Positions 49,163 to 60,905 of a stretch of DNA of 64,000 nt are shown here, piece by piece. The position numbers and the translations under genes were made by a program. Below the pieces are notes generated by a model, which made no database searches, was not told the DNA's origin, and saw only the letters and a program-made list of their open reading frames with translations. The stretch's first letter is position 1. Each line of letters opens with the position of its first letter. Location: assembly GCA_027972325.1 (NCBI GenBank), contig JAPMOS010000011.1, forward strand, positions 64,501-128,500. The letters run 5' to 3'. The DNA is from Paratrimastix pyriformis (taxonomy: Eukaryota; Preaxostyla; Paratrimastigidae).

Positions 49163-49268
49163 AAGCCGGGGCTCGTCACAAATCCAAAAAAAGGTTGAAA
49201 ACCAGACGTAATTTCTCTAACCTCGGTGCTCCAGGCAGTGTTACAGGCAAACCAATTCCAGAATAATC

Positions 49269-50714
49269 GTGGCCTCGCACACGCAGTTCTTAGATCAAGT
49301 TTCGGTTGTTCTGGATACTCCCGTTGAGGCACTCGTTTTTCTTGTCCATGCTCTTCTCGTCAGTCAAGGGTTCCGTTGTGTGGGTTTGAGTGATGTCGAA
49401 GATAACCCTGCTGAAGGACTCCGACTCCCTCCAGCATGGAACGCGCAAAAAGATGTATATACATTCTGCTACCAACACCCCCAATGCGGCGGCATTGTCT
49501 TCACTTTTAAGATGCTCCCCATCGGCGAGACGCTTCTGGTTCACGCCACCACCTCCGAGAACCCGCATGCCATTTTTTCAACTGAAGTGAGGTCTGTTTG
49601 TTTGTTTTCTCCGAAGGGAAGATCGCCCCTTTCCGGTCTCTCGGCTCCTAGTGTCGGTGACTTTGTTCGTGCCCGCCCCATGCCGGCGCATCTCGGCGGT
49701 CCTATCGCTGTCCCGGCATCGGGGGAGCCACCCAAGGCATCAGCAACGCCAGTTGCTTCCGCTGCTACCACAGTGGAGACGCCAACATCGCTCTATGACC
49801 ACATCACAGAGCTTCGCGTACGTTTGCAGCGCGAGATTGTCGAAAGGATGGCCCCGGCACTGAAGGCTGTTCCCACTCAGACGCCGGATGTCACAGCCGA
49901 ACCAAGGGCAGCTCCGCCTCCCCTGCCCCGGGGACCGCCACCAACCCGGCCCCAGCCCAGCAGCCCCCAAGTCGATCCATCTCGGTTCGATCCCCTCCGC
50001 GAGCCACCCGTCCGTCTCGCCTCATCAGCCTGCCTTCACCGTCATGTTCCTCTTTTCCCAAATTGTAGCGTCCGGGCTTTATGACAGGGGATGAAGATCG
50101 CTTCCCAATGGGAATGTCTGCACGAGTGTGGGTATCACAAGGCACGCAATTTTTTTTCGCGTTTTAACAGCCACCTTATTTTCACCTTTTTCCACCACTC
50201 CCTTGGCTCATTCATTCCCTCCTATTCTCTCATAGTCGCGGCTTCCGCCCTGTCGGCGGTCCGTACGGGTTCCCCCAGGGCGGGCCCGGATACGCCGGCA
50301 ACCAGATCGGGCCCCGACACCCCGGATTCTTTGGCGGATTTGGGCCTGGGGCTGAGGGTGGCTTTGGCGGCTTTGGTGACGAGGGCGGGTATAACGCCGG
50401 TCTTCCTTTCGGAGAACGCCTTCCCCCGTCTGTTATTTTATTGTCCTTCGTCATTGCTCAAGGCGATCCTGAATTAGGGGGGCCATTCCGCCAGGAGCTC
50501 GGTTCGACCCTTTTGGCACTCGGTCTGGACAATTCTCACCCGAATTCGCCACCACACTTCGTTCTCCAGCCCACCTCCAGATACTGGTTTCCAGGGCCAT
50601 CAACGCCCGAACCCGGACCATTTCCCTCCTCCCGGACCCGGTGGCCCAAATATGGTCCGGATTCATCGGAGACACTTAAGCCCGCTCATTTTTTCGTTTC
50701 TATAGTTTCTGTAA
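49269..50714 (+). CDS. PSMF1: PI31-like proteasome regulator (PSMF1 family)
   Basis: The N-terminal FP domain reads ALVFLVHALLVSQGFRCVGL, then LRLPPAWNAQKDVYTFCYQH (family LLPAGWNNNKDLYVLRY), then FKMLPIGETLLVHATT. The proline-rich C-terminal half keeps the PI31 signatures: VDPSRFDPLREPP, a glycine-rich stretch, GAIPPGARFDPFG and PNPDHFPPPGPGGPNM. PI31 binds the 20S proteasome and modulates its activity and transport. The final intron (50655-50705, gtccgg...tatag) leads to a 9 nt exon coding FL-stop, matching the family's DMYL end. No ATG is found at the open frame start (the first codon at 49269 is GTG), so a short upstream exon overlapping the divergent LRR/IQ gene is likely. One intron near 50560 is unresolved. 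Confidence 0.85.
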
Positions 50715-50939
50715 AGATCTCCCCTTTTCCATCATCCAATTGAGTGGGGAAAAAAAAGATGACTGTCCGAGTTTTCTCCTCGGGGGGAAAGGGCCCTTCA
50801 ATCATAAATTATTCAAATTATCGAAGGAAAAGGGAGCTGAAAGAATACCCCGAACTTCGCAGCGCCTCCAGACCCCGGCAGACACTCCTCTCCCTCAGGC
50901 TCGAGCGACCATCATCCATCAACCCTGCGCTCTGCCGCC

Positions 50940-52280
50940 ATGAAACAAGACGAGAGGATTACTTCAGACTTCAGTGCGCTTCGTCTGAGCCGTGCCCCTC
51001 AAAGCAAAACTGTTTTGACTCCATTGGCTTCGGCCACTGCTGGTGCTGTGGCATCGGTTTCTCCTCCGGCACCCTCGGGCTCTCTTCTCAACACTTCCAC
51101 CAGTGCCCATTCTAGCCCTGCGCACTCAACCACACCCAAATCGCAGAATCGTTCATCATCTGCGAAATTCACTCCCCTTGCGCTTCCTCCTCCGCTTCCG
51201 GAGCTCAACCCAATGCATGGCGAATTCAAGTTCGACAAAAAGCCGACCCCCAACGATTTTGAGATGCTTCAGGTGCTCGGTACGGGGACATTCGGCAAGG
51301 TGCGTTTGGTGCGCCACAAAGCATCCGGCAAGTTTTTTGCCATGAAAATCCTTCGCAAGACCACTGTTTGCCAGCTGAGGCAAGCACAGCACATCCGAAA
51401 TGAACGCCGGCTCCTTCTTCAGTACGCCAATCATCCTCGGATTGTCCACCTCTATGGGACGATGCAGGACGCCGAACATCTCTACATGATTCAGGAATAT
51501 GTGGCTGGTGGCGAAATTTTCAGCCATTTGCGCAAGAAGGGCAACTTTCAGGTACCGACTGCTCGTTATTATGCCGCCCAAATCGTTCTGGTTCTCGAGC
51601 ATTTGCATGCCAACAATGTCGTGTACCGTGACCTCAAACCTGAGAACTTGCTCCTCGACGCCAATGGGCAGTTGAAGATTACTGATTTCGGGTTCGCCAA
51701 AGAAGTCCCTGATGTCACTTTCACGCTGTGTGGGACCCCCGAGTATCTGGCACCCGAGATCATTCTCAACTCGGGTCACAGCAAAGCTGTCGATTGGTGG
51801 GCTTTGGGCATTTTGATTTACGAGATGATCTTCGGGTCTGCCTTTTTCCGACCCTCACCGACTCATCGACCTGAATTGTGCCGCTTTTTGCGCAGGTTCC
51901 CTCCCTTCTTCGACGACAACCCCTTCCGAACTTACGAGAAAATCGTCCAACTCCGGCTGCCCTTCCCCCGGACCATTGACCCCGCGGCCAAGGATCTCAT
52001 CAAGAAGCTCCTCAAGAAGGACAAGACAGAGAGGTTGGGCTGTCTCCATGGCGGAACTGCCGATGTCAAGAACCACCCTTTCTTCCGTGGCGTCAACTGG
52101 GAGGCGCTCCTGCTCGGGACCACACGTGCCCCGATTTCCCCGGTTGTCCGCTCGGAGTCGGACACGCACAACTTCGAGGAATACGCAGAAGAAGACGACG
52201 GCCCCGACCAAGAAATGGTGGCGAACATGAGCTCCGAACCGGGCCCAGACTCTGACCCTTCTTGCTTTGCCGACTTCTGA
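50940..52280 (+). CDS. PKA-type AGC protein kinase catalytic subunit
   Basis: Exons 50940-51835 and 51896-52280 (60 nt intron, gtctgc...gcgcag) give 426 residues. A Ser/Pro-rich leader of about 95 residues precedes the kinase. Signatures: glycine loop GTGTFGKVRLV (residue ~114), AMKIL Lys ~136, VYRDLKPENLLL ~228, DFGFAKEV ~249, activation loop FTLCGTPEYLAPEIIL with the phospho-Thr site, VDWWALGILIYEM, FPPFFDDNPFRTYEKI and HNFEEYAEEDD. It ends CFADF, the FxxF hydrophobic motif typical of PKA. This class is activated by cAMP release from regulatory subunits; no regulatory subunit is in the window. The closest relatives are PKA catalytic subunits; PKG or another AGC kinase is less likely given the tail. 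Confidence 0.93.
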   Translation: MKQDERITSDFSALRLSRAPQSKTVLTPLASATAGAVASVSPPAPSGSLLNTSTSAHSSPAHSTTPKSQNRSSSAKFTPLALPPPLPELNPMHGEFKFDKKPTPNDFEMLQVLGTGTFGKVRLVRHKASGKFFAMKILRKTTVCQLRQAQHIRNERRLLLQYANHPRIVHLYGTMQDAEHLYMIQEYVAGGEIFSHLRKKGNFQVPTARYYAAQIVLVLEHLHANNVVYRDLKPENLLLDANGQLKITDFGFAKEVPDVTFTLCGTPEYLAPEIILNSGHSKAVDWWALGILIYEMIFGSAFFRPSPTHRPELCRFLRRFPPFFDDNPFRTYEKIVQLRLPFPRTIDPAAKDLIKKLLKKDKTERLGCLHGGTADVKNHPFFRGVNWEALLLGTTRAPISPVVRSESDTHNFEEYAEEDDGPDQEMVANMSSEPGPDSDPSCFADF

Positions 52281-53068
52281 CCGCCGTCTCCTTCTGTACT
52301 CAGCATTTTGAATGTGCTGTTGTTGTGTTTTTTTTGTGGATTTGTTGATGTGCTTTGCTTTTCCTCGGACTCTCTCTTTTTTGACCCTTCTGTTGTCGCA
52401 TTCCCCTTCCTTCCCTCGAGGGGCTTGGGGGCTTGGGGGCTGTTGGGTCTTCCCATCCAAACCCACCCTCCCACTTCGCCATCCTGCTCTGGCTGAGCGC
52501 TCGCCCTGTTGGTGTACCGCGTCTTTCTCTTTCCGCTTCCCCCCCCCCCCTCCTCCTCCTCCTCCTCCTCCTCCTCCTCCTCCTCCTCCTCCTCCTCCTC
52601 CTCCTCCTCCTCCTCCTCTCGGCTGTCTTCTCCCGACTTGTCGTTGTATCTTCTGCGTGCGACGATGAAGTTGGTTTGGTCTTGCTCTCCTCCGATTCGC
52701 CATCTCTGGCCCCCCGTCGTCGGCTCTCCATCCCATCCCCTACCCCTATCACCGTCGTCAAAAGGGCTCGGTGTTTTTTGGGAAAAACAAGAAATCTGCC
52801 AGAAAGCGAATGGGCGGGGGTGGGTTTCCTGGGTGGGCGATCTCTCAACAGGTGGAAAAGAAGGGGGTGGGAACAGAGGACGCAAAAGCGGAAATAACTT
52901 CTGGTGGGGCAGGCGGGTCGGGGGAGGGGTCGTCACAACAAAAAAGCAGCCCTCGGGCGGCGCACCCTGGGGAGGGGAGACAGAAGAGGCAGGTAGTCGG
53001 AGTAAAATTACACGAAGTTCCAGAAACCCGAAATTCGCCCGCCACCATCGGCAGCGAGGGTCAGGGCC
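52281..53068. other. Convergent intergenic region with (CTC)n
   Basis: 3' flanks of the PKA and aquaporin genes. Contains a C-run (52541-52550) and about 23 CTC copies (52550-52619). No gene seen. Confidence 0.55.
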
Positions 53069-53971
53069 TCACTTCTGCTTCTTGAAACGCAGCGCGATCC
53101 GCATCAGGTAGAAGACCAGAGAGGCCACGGAGGCCCCCACCGGAGGGGCCACCCAGTAGATCCATTGGTCGGTCCAGTCGTTCCAGATCACCGCGGGGCC
53201 CTAGGGCGGCACATCATTTCAGTATGGGGGACGTCACCGGGGTGTGTGGTGTGTGTGTGTGTGTGTGGGGGGGTCAAACAGACCAAGGATCGAGCAGGGT
53301 TCAGAGACGCGCCGGTCACATCGGCACCGAGCAGAGAAACCATGGTGACGGTGAGCCCGATGATGAAGGGCGCACAGGTCTGGGTGGCCGGGGTCAGTGG
53401 CATCCGCACATCCAGCTGAACGCAGCACCGCAGCACAACCATGACCAAAATGAAAGTGCCCAGCGCCTCAAAGCTGAGCCCGCCAATGATGGTGGCATCT
53501 GAGGCAAGGTGGGTCTCGCCGCTCGAGTGGTTGGAGAAGAGGAAGCGGGCCAGTGCGGCCCCGGCAATGCCGCCCACCAATTGGGCCACCACATAAACCA
53601 GCGATGTGACCCAGGAGGTCGCACCCACCAAAAACATGGCCAGAGTCACGGCCGGATTGATGTGGCAGCCAGTGAAATCTGGGGCAATGGTGTGGGCCCA
53701 CAAGAAGATTGGGAACCCACGGACCTCCGATCGTGAAAATGAGCCCGCAAATGGCCACGAAAACAACAATTGCGGAAGGCAAAAAGTCCTTCGAGCTCAA
53801 ATACATGTCCGGCACAGGAGCAGAGCATGCGGCGAAAGTGAGAATGCACGTTCCGAAAGTTTCCAAAAGAGCTCGCACAACAAGGTTGTGCTGCTCATAG
53901 GAAGCGGGATTTTTGAAAAAGATGGGATTCTTGACGGGGGTGATCGGGAGCAAGCTTTCCTCGTCCTGCAT
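53069..53971 (-). CDS. Aquaporin (MIP family channel)
   Basis: Exons 53725-53971, 53284-53678 and 53069-53200 close to 257 residues with introns of 46 nt (gtccgt...ccccag) and 83 nt (gtctgt...cctag). Six hydrophobic segments are present, e.g. [15 protein letters not shown] and [19 protein letters not shown]. Both NPA boxes are intact, [10 protein letters not shown] and [10 protein letters not shown], with the selectivity-filter Arg after the second. The helix-5 filter position that is His in water-specific aquaporins reads Ser here by alignment to AQP1 ([12 protein letters not shown]), so a wider pore or solutes besides water are possible. It should sit in a cell or contractile-vacuole membrane. 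The lysine-rich C-terminus ends FKKQK. Confidence 0.93.
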
Positions 53972-54475
53972 CGTGTGCGCGTTGTGGGTCCGCCGCAAGG
54001 GAGGGATGATGTGACCATCGGCCGGACTCTTCAAATCAGGGACCAGGGTGGGACCCTCCTGGCAAGGAATTGTTGGCTCTGTTGGCCGTTCTGGTCAGTC
54101 CCGCACAATGTTAGTCGATGTGGAACGATGCATCCACACGCAGAGTGAACAATCGGAGATGACGGACATAGGGAAAGCACGCTTCCCAACCGTTGTGTGA
54201 GGGGCCGGCGCACGAGGGGGCTGCCCCCTGTGACGTCTAACTTCTGTAATGGAAGCCACTGACATACGGCGTCAAATAAGCTGCCCCACATGCAAGACAA
54301 GAATACAAGGCACCAAAGACGACCGAAACATAAAAGGAGGAAGGGGGAGGAGGAGGAGGAGGGAGGAGGAGGAGGAGGAGGGAGGAGGAGGGGGAGGAGG
54401 AGGAGGAGAGGAGGAGGAGGCAGTGAAGAGGAGCCGTTCGGGTCGGTCACCCACAGATGCCGAGGGGCGAGACAT

Positions 54476-55891
54476 TCACATAAACATCCTGCAGACGAGG
54501 AGGAGAGGAAAGCAGTGGTGATTGGAAATGGGGCGGCTGTGGTGTGAGCGCGGAGTGATGGGGGATCGTGGTGGGGGGAGGATGAGATGGAGGGGCGGAT
54601 CAGACCCGCCGGCGACCTCGAGGCAGTTGCCCGTGCAGTACGAGCCGTCCTCGCTTGCGAAGAAGCAGCAGGCCCGCGCGATCTCCTCCGGCTCACCCAG
54701 CCGCCCCAGGGGGGTGTCCCTGATGACGGCTTCCATAACCTGCGGTGGCGACGCGCGAAGGTGGTCAGGGGGGCGGACGGGGAGGGGGGCCGATGGAGAC
54801 CTTTGGGGGCAGGTTGGCGATGAGGGGCGTCATGACAAAACCCGGCAGGACGCAGTTGCATCGAACGTGGTGGCGGCCCATCTCCTTGGCGATGCACTTG
54901 GTAAGCCCGATCACACCAGCCTCTGGCAGGCGCATCGGGTTGGATGATCGGGGTGCGAGTGTGTTTGGCGAATGATGATATGCATGAGAATTACCGGGGG
55001 GGGGGGGGGGCAGGCTGTCCGGCATGGGCGGTGGCGTACGGACTGGCTGCCCCATAGTTGGCCACCCCGATGTTGCCCGACTTGCCGACAATCGAGCTGA
55101 TGTTCACGATGGAACCGGCCCCCTTCGCCCGCATGACGTGTGCGATCGCCTGCGACATCAGGAAAACGCCTGGGGAGAAAGAGACGGATGCGAGGGATGA
55201 GTATGCATGACTGCGGTGGAGGTGTCGAGGGGACGCGGAACCCCGGAATGCGGTGGGAGAGGTGGTGGTGGAGGTGGGAGGTGGGAGGTGGGAGGTGGAG
55301 GTGGGAGGTGGGTGGAGGTGGGTGGTGGCGGAGACCTTTAAGATTCACGTTCAGAACCTAAATGCAATAAAACCTGGGAATGACAGGCGATGATGATGGG
55401 GTGGGACCACAGACCGCGTCCCATTGCGCCTCTTCCATCTTTGTGAACAGATTATCACGTGAGATGCCGGCATTGTTGACCAGCACATCGACCGTCCCGA
55501 AAATCGTAATAATTGAGGCCAGCATCCTGTCAACATCGGCTTTGGACCCAACAGAGCCAATGAAATAAGCGGCTCGACGGCCCTGGGCCTCACACATGCT
55601 CGTTGTTTCGCGAAGGCCTTCATCATTCATATCGATGAGAGCCATGTCACCCCCTTGCTTCGCAAAATAAACGGCAATCGCCCGCCCAATACCCGAGGCG
55701 GCTCCGGTTACAACACACACCTGAAACAAAAACCCGATGCAGCTGAGCACCAGCGAGGAAGGGTGAGACGAGACCTTATGAGCGAGTCTTGGACCAACTG
55801 CTGGAATCAAAGGAGGAGGGGTCGCATCAAGGGTAGCGTTGATCCCATTTGTGGGAGCCAGCGAGAGGTGGCTAACTGGAGCGGACGTCAT
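54476..55891 (-). CDS. Short-chain dehydrogenase, 3-oxoacyl-ACP reductase (FabG)-like
   Basis: Seven exons (55775-55891, 55415-55720, 55336-55357, 55044-55169, 54801-54922, 54606-54739, 54476-54488) close exactly to 279 residues. Motifs: TGAASGIG cofactor loop, a DMND acidic turn after the second strand, VNNAGIS, NISSIVGKSGNIG with the catalytic Ser, YGAAK (catalytic YxxxK, split by an intron), RCNCVLPGFVMTPL and TPLGRLGEPEEIA, with a C-terminus GGMFM like FabG. The Asp after strand 2 favours NAD(H) over NADP(H) by family rule. A ~40-residue leader precedes the domain and could be an organelle signal, but this is weak. Fatty-acid synthesis or another carbonyl substrate is possible. Donor sites are gtctcg, gtctgt, gtctcc, gtccgt, gtctcc and gtctga. 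Confidence 0.93.
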
Positions 55892-56176
55892 TAAATTCAG
55901 AGGCGTGCACACCGGGAACGTGTCATTTGACAAATGAAGCAGCGTGTCACCGCGCAAGAGACGCCGTTGAGGCTCTGGATGGTGAGTTCGGGCAGCAGAC
56001 AACGCGGGTACATCAAGCTGGAACAGAAGCAGGCTCCTCTATCTGAAAAGCTGATCAGTTGCGTTTGGAGCAGCCTGGGACTCGAACTGTCTTTGGGTGG
56101 CGAAAAAGAAGGAAGAATGCCGAGGAAAAAAGATTCAGAAGAAAGCAGCTTTTTTCGTGCACTCAAAAGAATCACA

Positions 56177-59100
56177 TCAAAATTTTGGAAGCCTCCCCGA
56201 GACGACTGGGCGAAACCGTGTTGACCGGGGGGGGGTTGGGGGGGGGACCCCCACAGAATGGCCTGGTGGCCCCTGGGGGGCTGGCGGGAGGATGCCGAGA
56301 AAAAGGCAAGAGGAAGGGGGAGGGAACCGAGCGGAGCGACAAACGATCCCCTGTCGGCCCAACGGCGAAGGTCCTCCACGAGAGCAAACCGAGAAACGAG
56401 AGACGCGCGTCCTACTCTGTGCTGGTCTCCTTGCGCTGGCTGCCCTTGGGTCGACCCGGCGCCCGACGCCGCCGGCTCGAGGGGGGAATCGCCTGGGGTG
56501 ATGGCGACGGGGCCAGCGCCCGGCGTGGGGGCACCATGGGGGAGCCGCTGGGTGGGATGGGGGGCGAGGCGGCCGCCAGGGGAGCGGGTGGTAGTGGCGG
56601 GGTGGGGGGACGGAGACGGGGGCGAGGCCCCAGGCCGGGACGCCGACGGGGCGAGAGGCAAGGGGGGGGAGGCCGCTCCGCCCCCAGGGACAGGCGAGAC
56701 CGCGGGCTGCTGCTGGGGGGGGGGTGGGGGCGGCCGAGACGGAGGGGGCCGGGGAGGCCTCGGGCTGGGGCACGTCGAACTCCTCGTCGACGCCCTCGCC
56801 CACCTCGACCGACCCGTGCAGGGTCTCCAGCAGGTCGTCGATGATGGCCGGCACCAGGGCCGGGGGCGGCGAGACTCCATCCCCACGGGGCGCTGCCGGG
56901 CCGGCGGCGGCGGGCGGCGGGGGCGGAAGGGAGGCCGGCGGGGCGGCGAGGGGCGGCGGCGAGGCGGAGGCCGGGGGCCCCAGCGGGGGCAGCACGGGCA
57001 GGGGGCGCTGCTCCTCGGGGGCCATGGTCGGCGTCAGCGGCTCGAAGGCGCTGAAGTCGGCCTGGCTCGGACTGTCAGGGCAGTGAGGCGTGTGTGTGCG
57101 CGTGTGAGCGAGCGGTGAGGGGGTGCATGCGAACGTGTGCGCGTGTGCGCGTGTGCGTGTGTGCGTGTGTGCGCGTATGTGTCTGTGTCTGTGTGTCTGT
57201 GTAGAAGGAAAGAAGGGAAGAAGGAACGGGGAAACAAATACCTGTGTGTCTGGGGGGGATGAATGCTGCACCATTATCGCCTGTTCTCCGTCTTCGGTGC
57301 ACATTCCGGACCTCTTCAGGTGTTCCTCGGATTCAAGGGGCGGCTGGGCCGTGGGCGTCAGCGGCAGCAGAGGCGCCGCCTGGGGGAGCCGGACGCTGAG
57401 GGGCGCGGGCGGGCTGGCCTCCAGGTGCTGCGGCTGGGCCGGCGAAGGGGCGGGCCCCTGTTGGCGGCCGGCGGTGGGGGTCGGGTGGTGGGTGGGCGTC
57501 ACTCCCACGCAGGGCGACGAGGGCACGGGGGCGATGGGGGCCAGCATGCCGCTCGCCCCGCCGGGGGTGGCGGCCAAGTGGGACCCCAGGGGGCCCGCGG
57601 GGGTGGCGGCCGGGAAGAGGGGCGAGCAGCCGTTGGCGCCGAGGAGGGCCGGCGGGGTGGGGGTGGCCCCGCCCGAGGGGAACAGAGACGAGGCGGCCAG
57701 GGCGGCCTCGGGGGATGCAGGCGGCGGGGTGGGAGCCGCCCCAGCCCCCGCCGGGTAGGGGCCTGGGGTTGGGGGAATGGGGGCCGGCGGGGCCAGGGGC
57801 ACCCGGACTTGGGTGGCTGCGACCGGGGTCGTGTACCCGGTGGGCCCGTGCAGGGCGGGCAGGACGAAGGTGGGCACCGGGGGCGGGTCGGCCGGGGGCG
57901 GGTAGAGGGTCCGGTGGGCCAGCAGCAGCATGTCCACGGCCGAGGGGGGCAGCCCGGCCGCCAGGCCGAGGGTGAACAGCGTCGGGGTCGGGGTGGCCTC
58001 GGGGGGGCTGCCCTCGCCAGGCCGGGGGGGCGGGGACGGGGGGCTCAGCGCAGGCGGGTGGACGAAGCCGCGGGGCGACAGGGTGGCGGGTGTGTGGGGG
58101 CAACGGGGGTGCCGGCAGGGGCGGGGGTGTGGGCGGGGCGGAGGGCCTCGGGCTTGGCGGCCGTCTGGTGGCGATGAGCCGCTTGCAGGTCCGCACTGCG
58201 GGAATCCCGGTCGATGTGCGAAAGTCAACAAGGAAAGTCAAAGGATGAACAACAGCGGTGAGGCCGAAGAGACAGCACCCTCATGCGGTAGCGGTCGGGG
58301 AGGGCGGTGGTGTGTGTGTGTGTGCGTGTGTGCGTGCGTGCGTGCGTGCGTGCGTGTCGTAAAAGAAAAGCGTGTGTGTGTGTGTGTGTGTGGGGGCGGA
58401 CATCTGGGCCGGGGCCGGGGCGCGAAGCCTGCGGAAGGCCTCGGCGCTGGCGTAGGGCAGTCCCGTCCGGGGGTCGCGGTACCGGGCCCGCTGGCCCGTG
58501 ATGACGCACCGGCCCCACCGAGCGTCCGCCGGGGAGGCGGGGGGTGTGTCGAGCGCGAAAGACGATGATGCGGCTGGGACCGTGCTGGTGGTGGTGGTGG
58601 TGCTACTGCTACTGCCGCTACTGCCGGTGGCGGTGGTGGTCGTGGCAAATGTTATTGTGGGGGTGGTGGTGGGGGGGGTGGCGGTGGCGGCGGTGGGGGC
58701 GGGGAAGTCAAGGGGTGTTGTTGTTGGTGCGGCGCTGGACGGGGCAGGGGTCGGGGTCGGGGGCTCCGGGACTGCGGTCGTCAGCTCGATGACAAACCGA
58801 GTGGTGGTGGCGGCGGCGGCGGCGGTGCCGGGACCGGCATATGACGGGGAGGGGCAGCAACAGCTCCCCGGGGATGCGCCGGCCGGTGGCGGGGGCGGCC
58901 CCCCAGAGGAAGGCGGAATGGCCGGGCGGCTGGGGAGTGGCCGGGCGGTTGGGAGGGCTGGGCGGCTGGGGAGTGGCCGGGCGGCGGGGCGGCGAGGGCG
59001 GGGCGGCGAGGGCCGAGGGTGAGTGGTGTCTTTTGGCGGGGCGCGAGGCGAGCTCCCGGAGCAGGGGCGAGGAGACGGCCCCGAGGGACGGGTGCCGAGG

Positions 59101-59925
59101 GGGATGGAGGCTCGGGGTGGCGAGGGGCCGACCCAGCGAGAGGGAAGGAAGGGGCCGGCGGGGAGGGCGAGAGGGCGGTCCGATAACGGATGAACGGGCC
59201 CACAATCCTGGGGTGAGTATGCAGAGTGAGGAGGATGGGGGGGGGGGAGGGGGAGGAATGAGGTGATGTGCGCGGAAAAGCCGGTGAGTATGAGAACCAA
59301 GAACAACCCGAACAAAAAAAAAAAAAAGGGGGGGGGGGTGGAGTGCGGGTCACACGCGCCTGCGAGCAACAGACTCGCGCGGGGCACGACATTGGCGCGC
59401 GGCCTCAAAGGTGCGGCAGAGGGCCGGCCGTGGGAGGAGCCGCGCCTGCTCGTCCAGACCCACGCCAACCCCCAGCAACTCCACCACGCAGCCGTGGGGG
59501 TGCGTCCCACGCGGCCTGCGATCCAGGCGGGCCTTCTTGGGGTTGTGGGCAGCGGGGGCGGCGAGGGACTGGGACGGCAGGAGGGGAGCTGCGGCGATCT
59601 CCGGGGCACTCCGCTTGATGGGGGTGGAGAGCGGGGGAATAGCCGCCAGGCCAAATGGTATCCGGGGAAGGATGAACGGCACGCCCGAGGCAAACGGGTT
59701 GACCCGCGCGACAGGGGGCGGAGGCAACCCCGGGCGGGCAGGGGAAGTTTCTGTGGGGGAGTGGATTTGAGGAATGGTGGCAGGAGCTATAGAGTTCGCA
59801 CAAAAAAGTGAACGGCCGAGAAGAGTTGGCGGCTGACATCGCTCGGTTTGGGGCGTTTCTTTGGAAGAAGACGATTCATGGGCCATTGGAAGGGTCTGCC
59901 GAGCTGGGGCTGGTGGATCGGCCAT
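56177..59925 (-). CDS. Proline-rich protein with a YL1_C-type domain (VPS72/SWC2-like?)
   Basis: The ATG at 59925 starts MADPPAPARQTLPMAHESSS. The first ~190 residues are disordered but include KKARLDRRPRG and HPHGCVVELLGVGVGLDEQA. Near 58540-58415 lies the one recognisable domain: RWGRCVITGQRARYRDPRTG followed by LPYASAEAFRRLRA, the YL1_C signature found in VPS72/YL1 (SWR1/SRCAP chromatin remodelling, H2A.Z exchange). About 600 further residues are Pro/Ala-rich, with a conserved-looking acidic segment (AIIDDLLETLHGSVEVGEGV, then DEEFDVPQPE near 56850-56750). In VPS72 the domain is near the C-terminus, so the long tail is odd. The stop at 56177 is provisional. TG and GTGC microsatellites mark introns at 57100-57230 and 58305-58390. 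Confidence 0.55.
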
Positions 59926-60096
59926 TTTAAGCGGAGTCCTGAAGAAAATTGTGAGACTGGTGTCCTAAAACCGCGCCAAACCGTTTCCGCCCCTTTTCGG
60001 TTTTCATCGACTTTGTTTTAAACGACGGGGCAAAGTCCTCCAGTAAAACACTTTCACCGCAAGCCCAATTTTTTTTACCAGGATTGATTATCGAGA
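59926..60096. promoter_or_regulatory. 171 bp divergent promoter of the YL1_C and GNAT genes
   Basis: An AT-rich gap between two well-supported ATGs in opposite directions. T-runs flank both starts; no TATA box stands out. Confidence 0.5.
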
Positions 60097-60905
60097 ATGG
60101 CGCTGGTGTCGATGACTCCGAAAGACACAGAATTAGCTGCTCGCATCGCCACTGAGTCCTTTAAGGGCGATGCTTATTTTGATGGCAGCTATCCCCCGGA
60201 AGTTTTTGATGACCGCATGATGGAGTATATGCGGGTTTGCTGGGGCCAATGCCTTCAGGCCCGTGTATTTGCCGCCCTCCTCGTTTGCTCATATCGTCTC
60301 CCGCAGTACCCAGGGCACTGCTATCGCATCGGGAACGAAGAAACTGGGTACGGCATTTGTGCTTCTCTACCTCCGGGGGCTGATTATGACGAGAAAGAGT
60401 GGGCATCGTGGCTCGACCGCCATCTGTCCTCGCTCACTCAAGAGCAGCGGCAGATCGCCAGGGACCGTGATCTTTTTTCCGACGGTCTTCACGCGAAGAC
60501 AACTGGCGTTCCGATTGGTCAGGTTTGTGGATACTTTTTGCATCTCCCCTTGATCCACTCCTTCAGAACAACACGCTGTGGGTGACCCTTCTGTGTGTTG
60601 AGAAACGTGCCCGTGGATGTGGGTACGGCGATGTTCTGCTTCGCCGACTGCTGGCTCTCGCCGACGAACATGGCTGGAGTGCCTCGATCGAGACCGCCAA
60701 TCCGATGGCTCGCCTCTGGTACCAGCGGGCTGGGTTCCTCGTCGTGAACCAGGGCATCATCCCTCACGCCCAGGGCGACCCTTGCATGTGGTTCCTGCTG
60801 CGCCCTTCCCGCCCCGTGTCACCCCAGATCGCCCAAGAGCGGATCCGCCCCTTCGCCTTCCCACTGGAAGAACATCATGCTCCCAAACTCATGGGAGTGC
60901 ATTAA
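60097..60905 (+). CDS. GNAT-family N-acetyltransferase
   Basis: Exons 60097-60264, 60307-60522 and 60567-60905 give 240 residues. The first intron (42 nt, gtattt...cgcag) keeps the frame if retained, so its removal rests on the unusual VFAALLVCSYRLPQ insert it would encode. The second is 44 nt. The acetyl-CoA binding region is clear: strand LWVTLLCVEKRARGCGYGDV, helix LLRRLLALADEHGWSASIET, then ANPMARLWYQRAGFLVV, the typical motif A/B layout. The N-terminal half (KEWASWLDRHLSSLTQEQRQ) is family-like but substrate-uninformative. It is divergently transcribed from the YL1_C gene. The acceptor (amine, peptide or polyamine) cannot be told. Confidence 0.88.
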
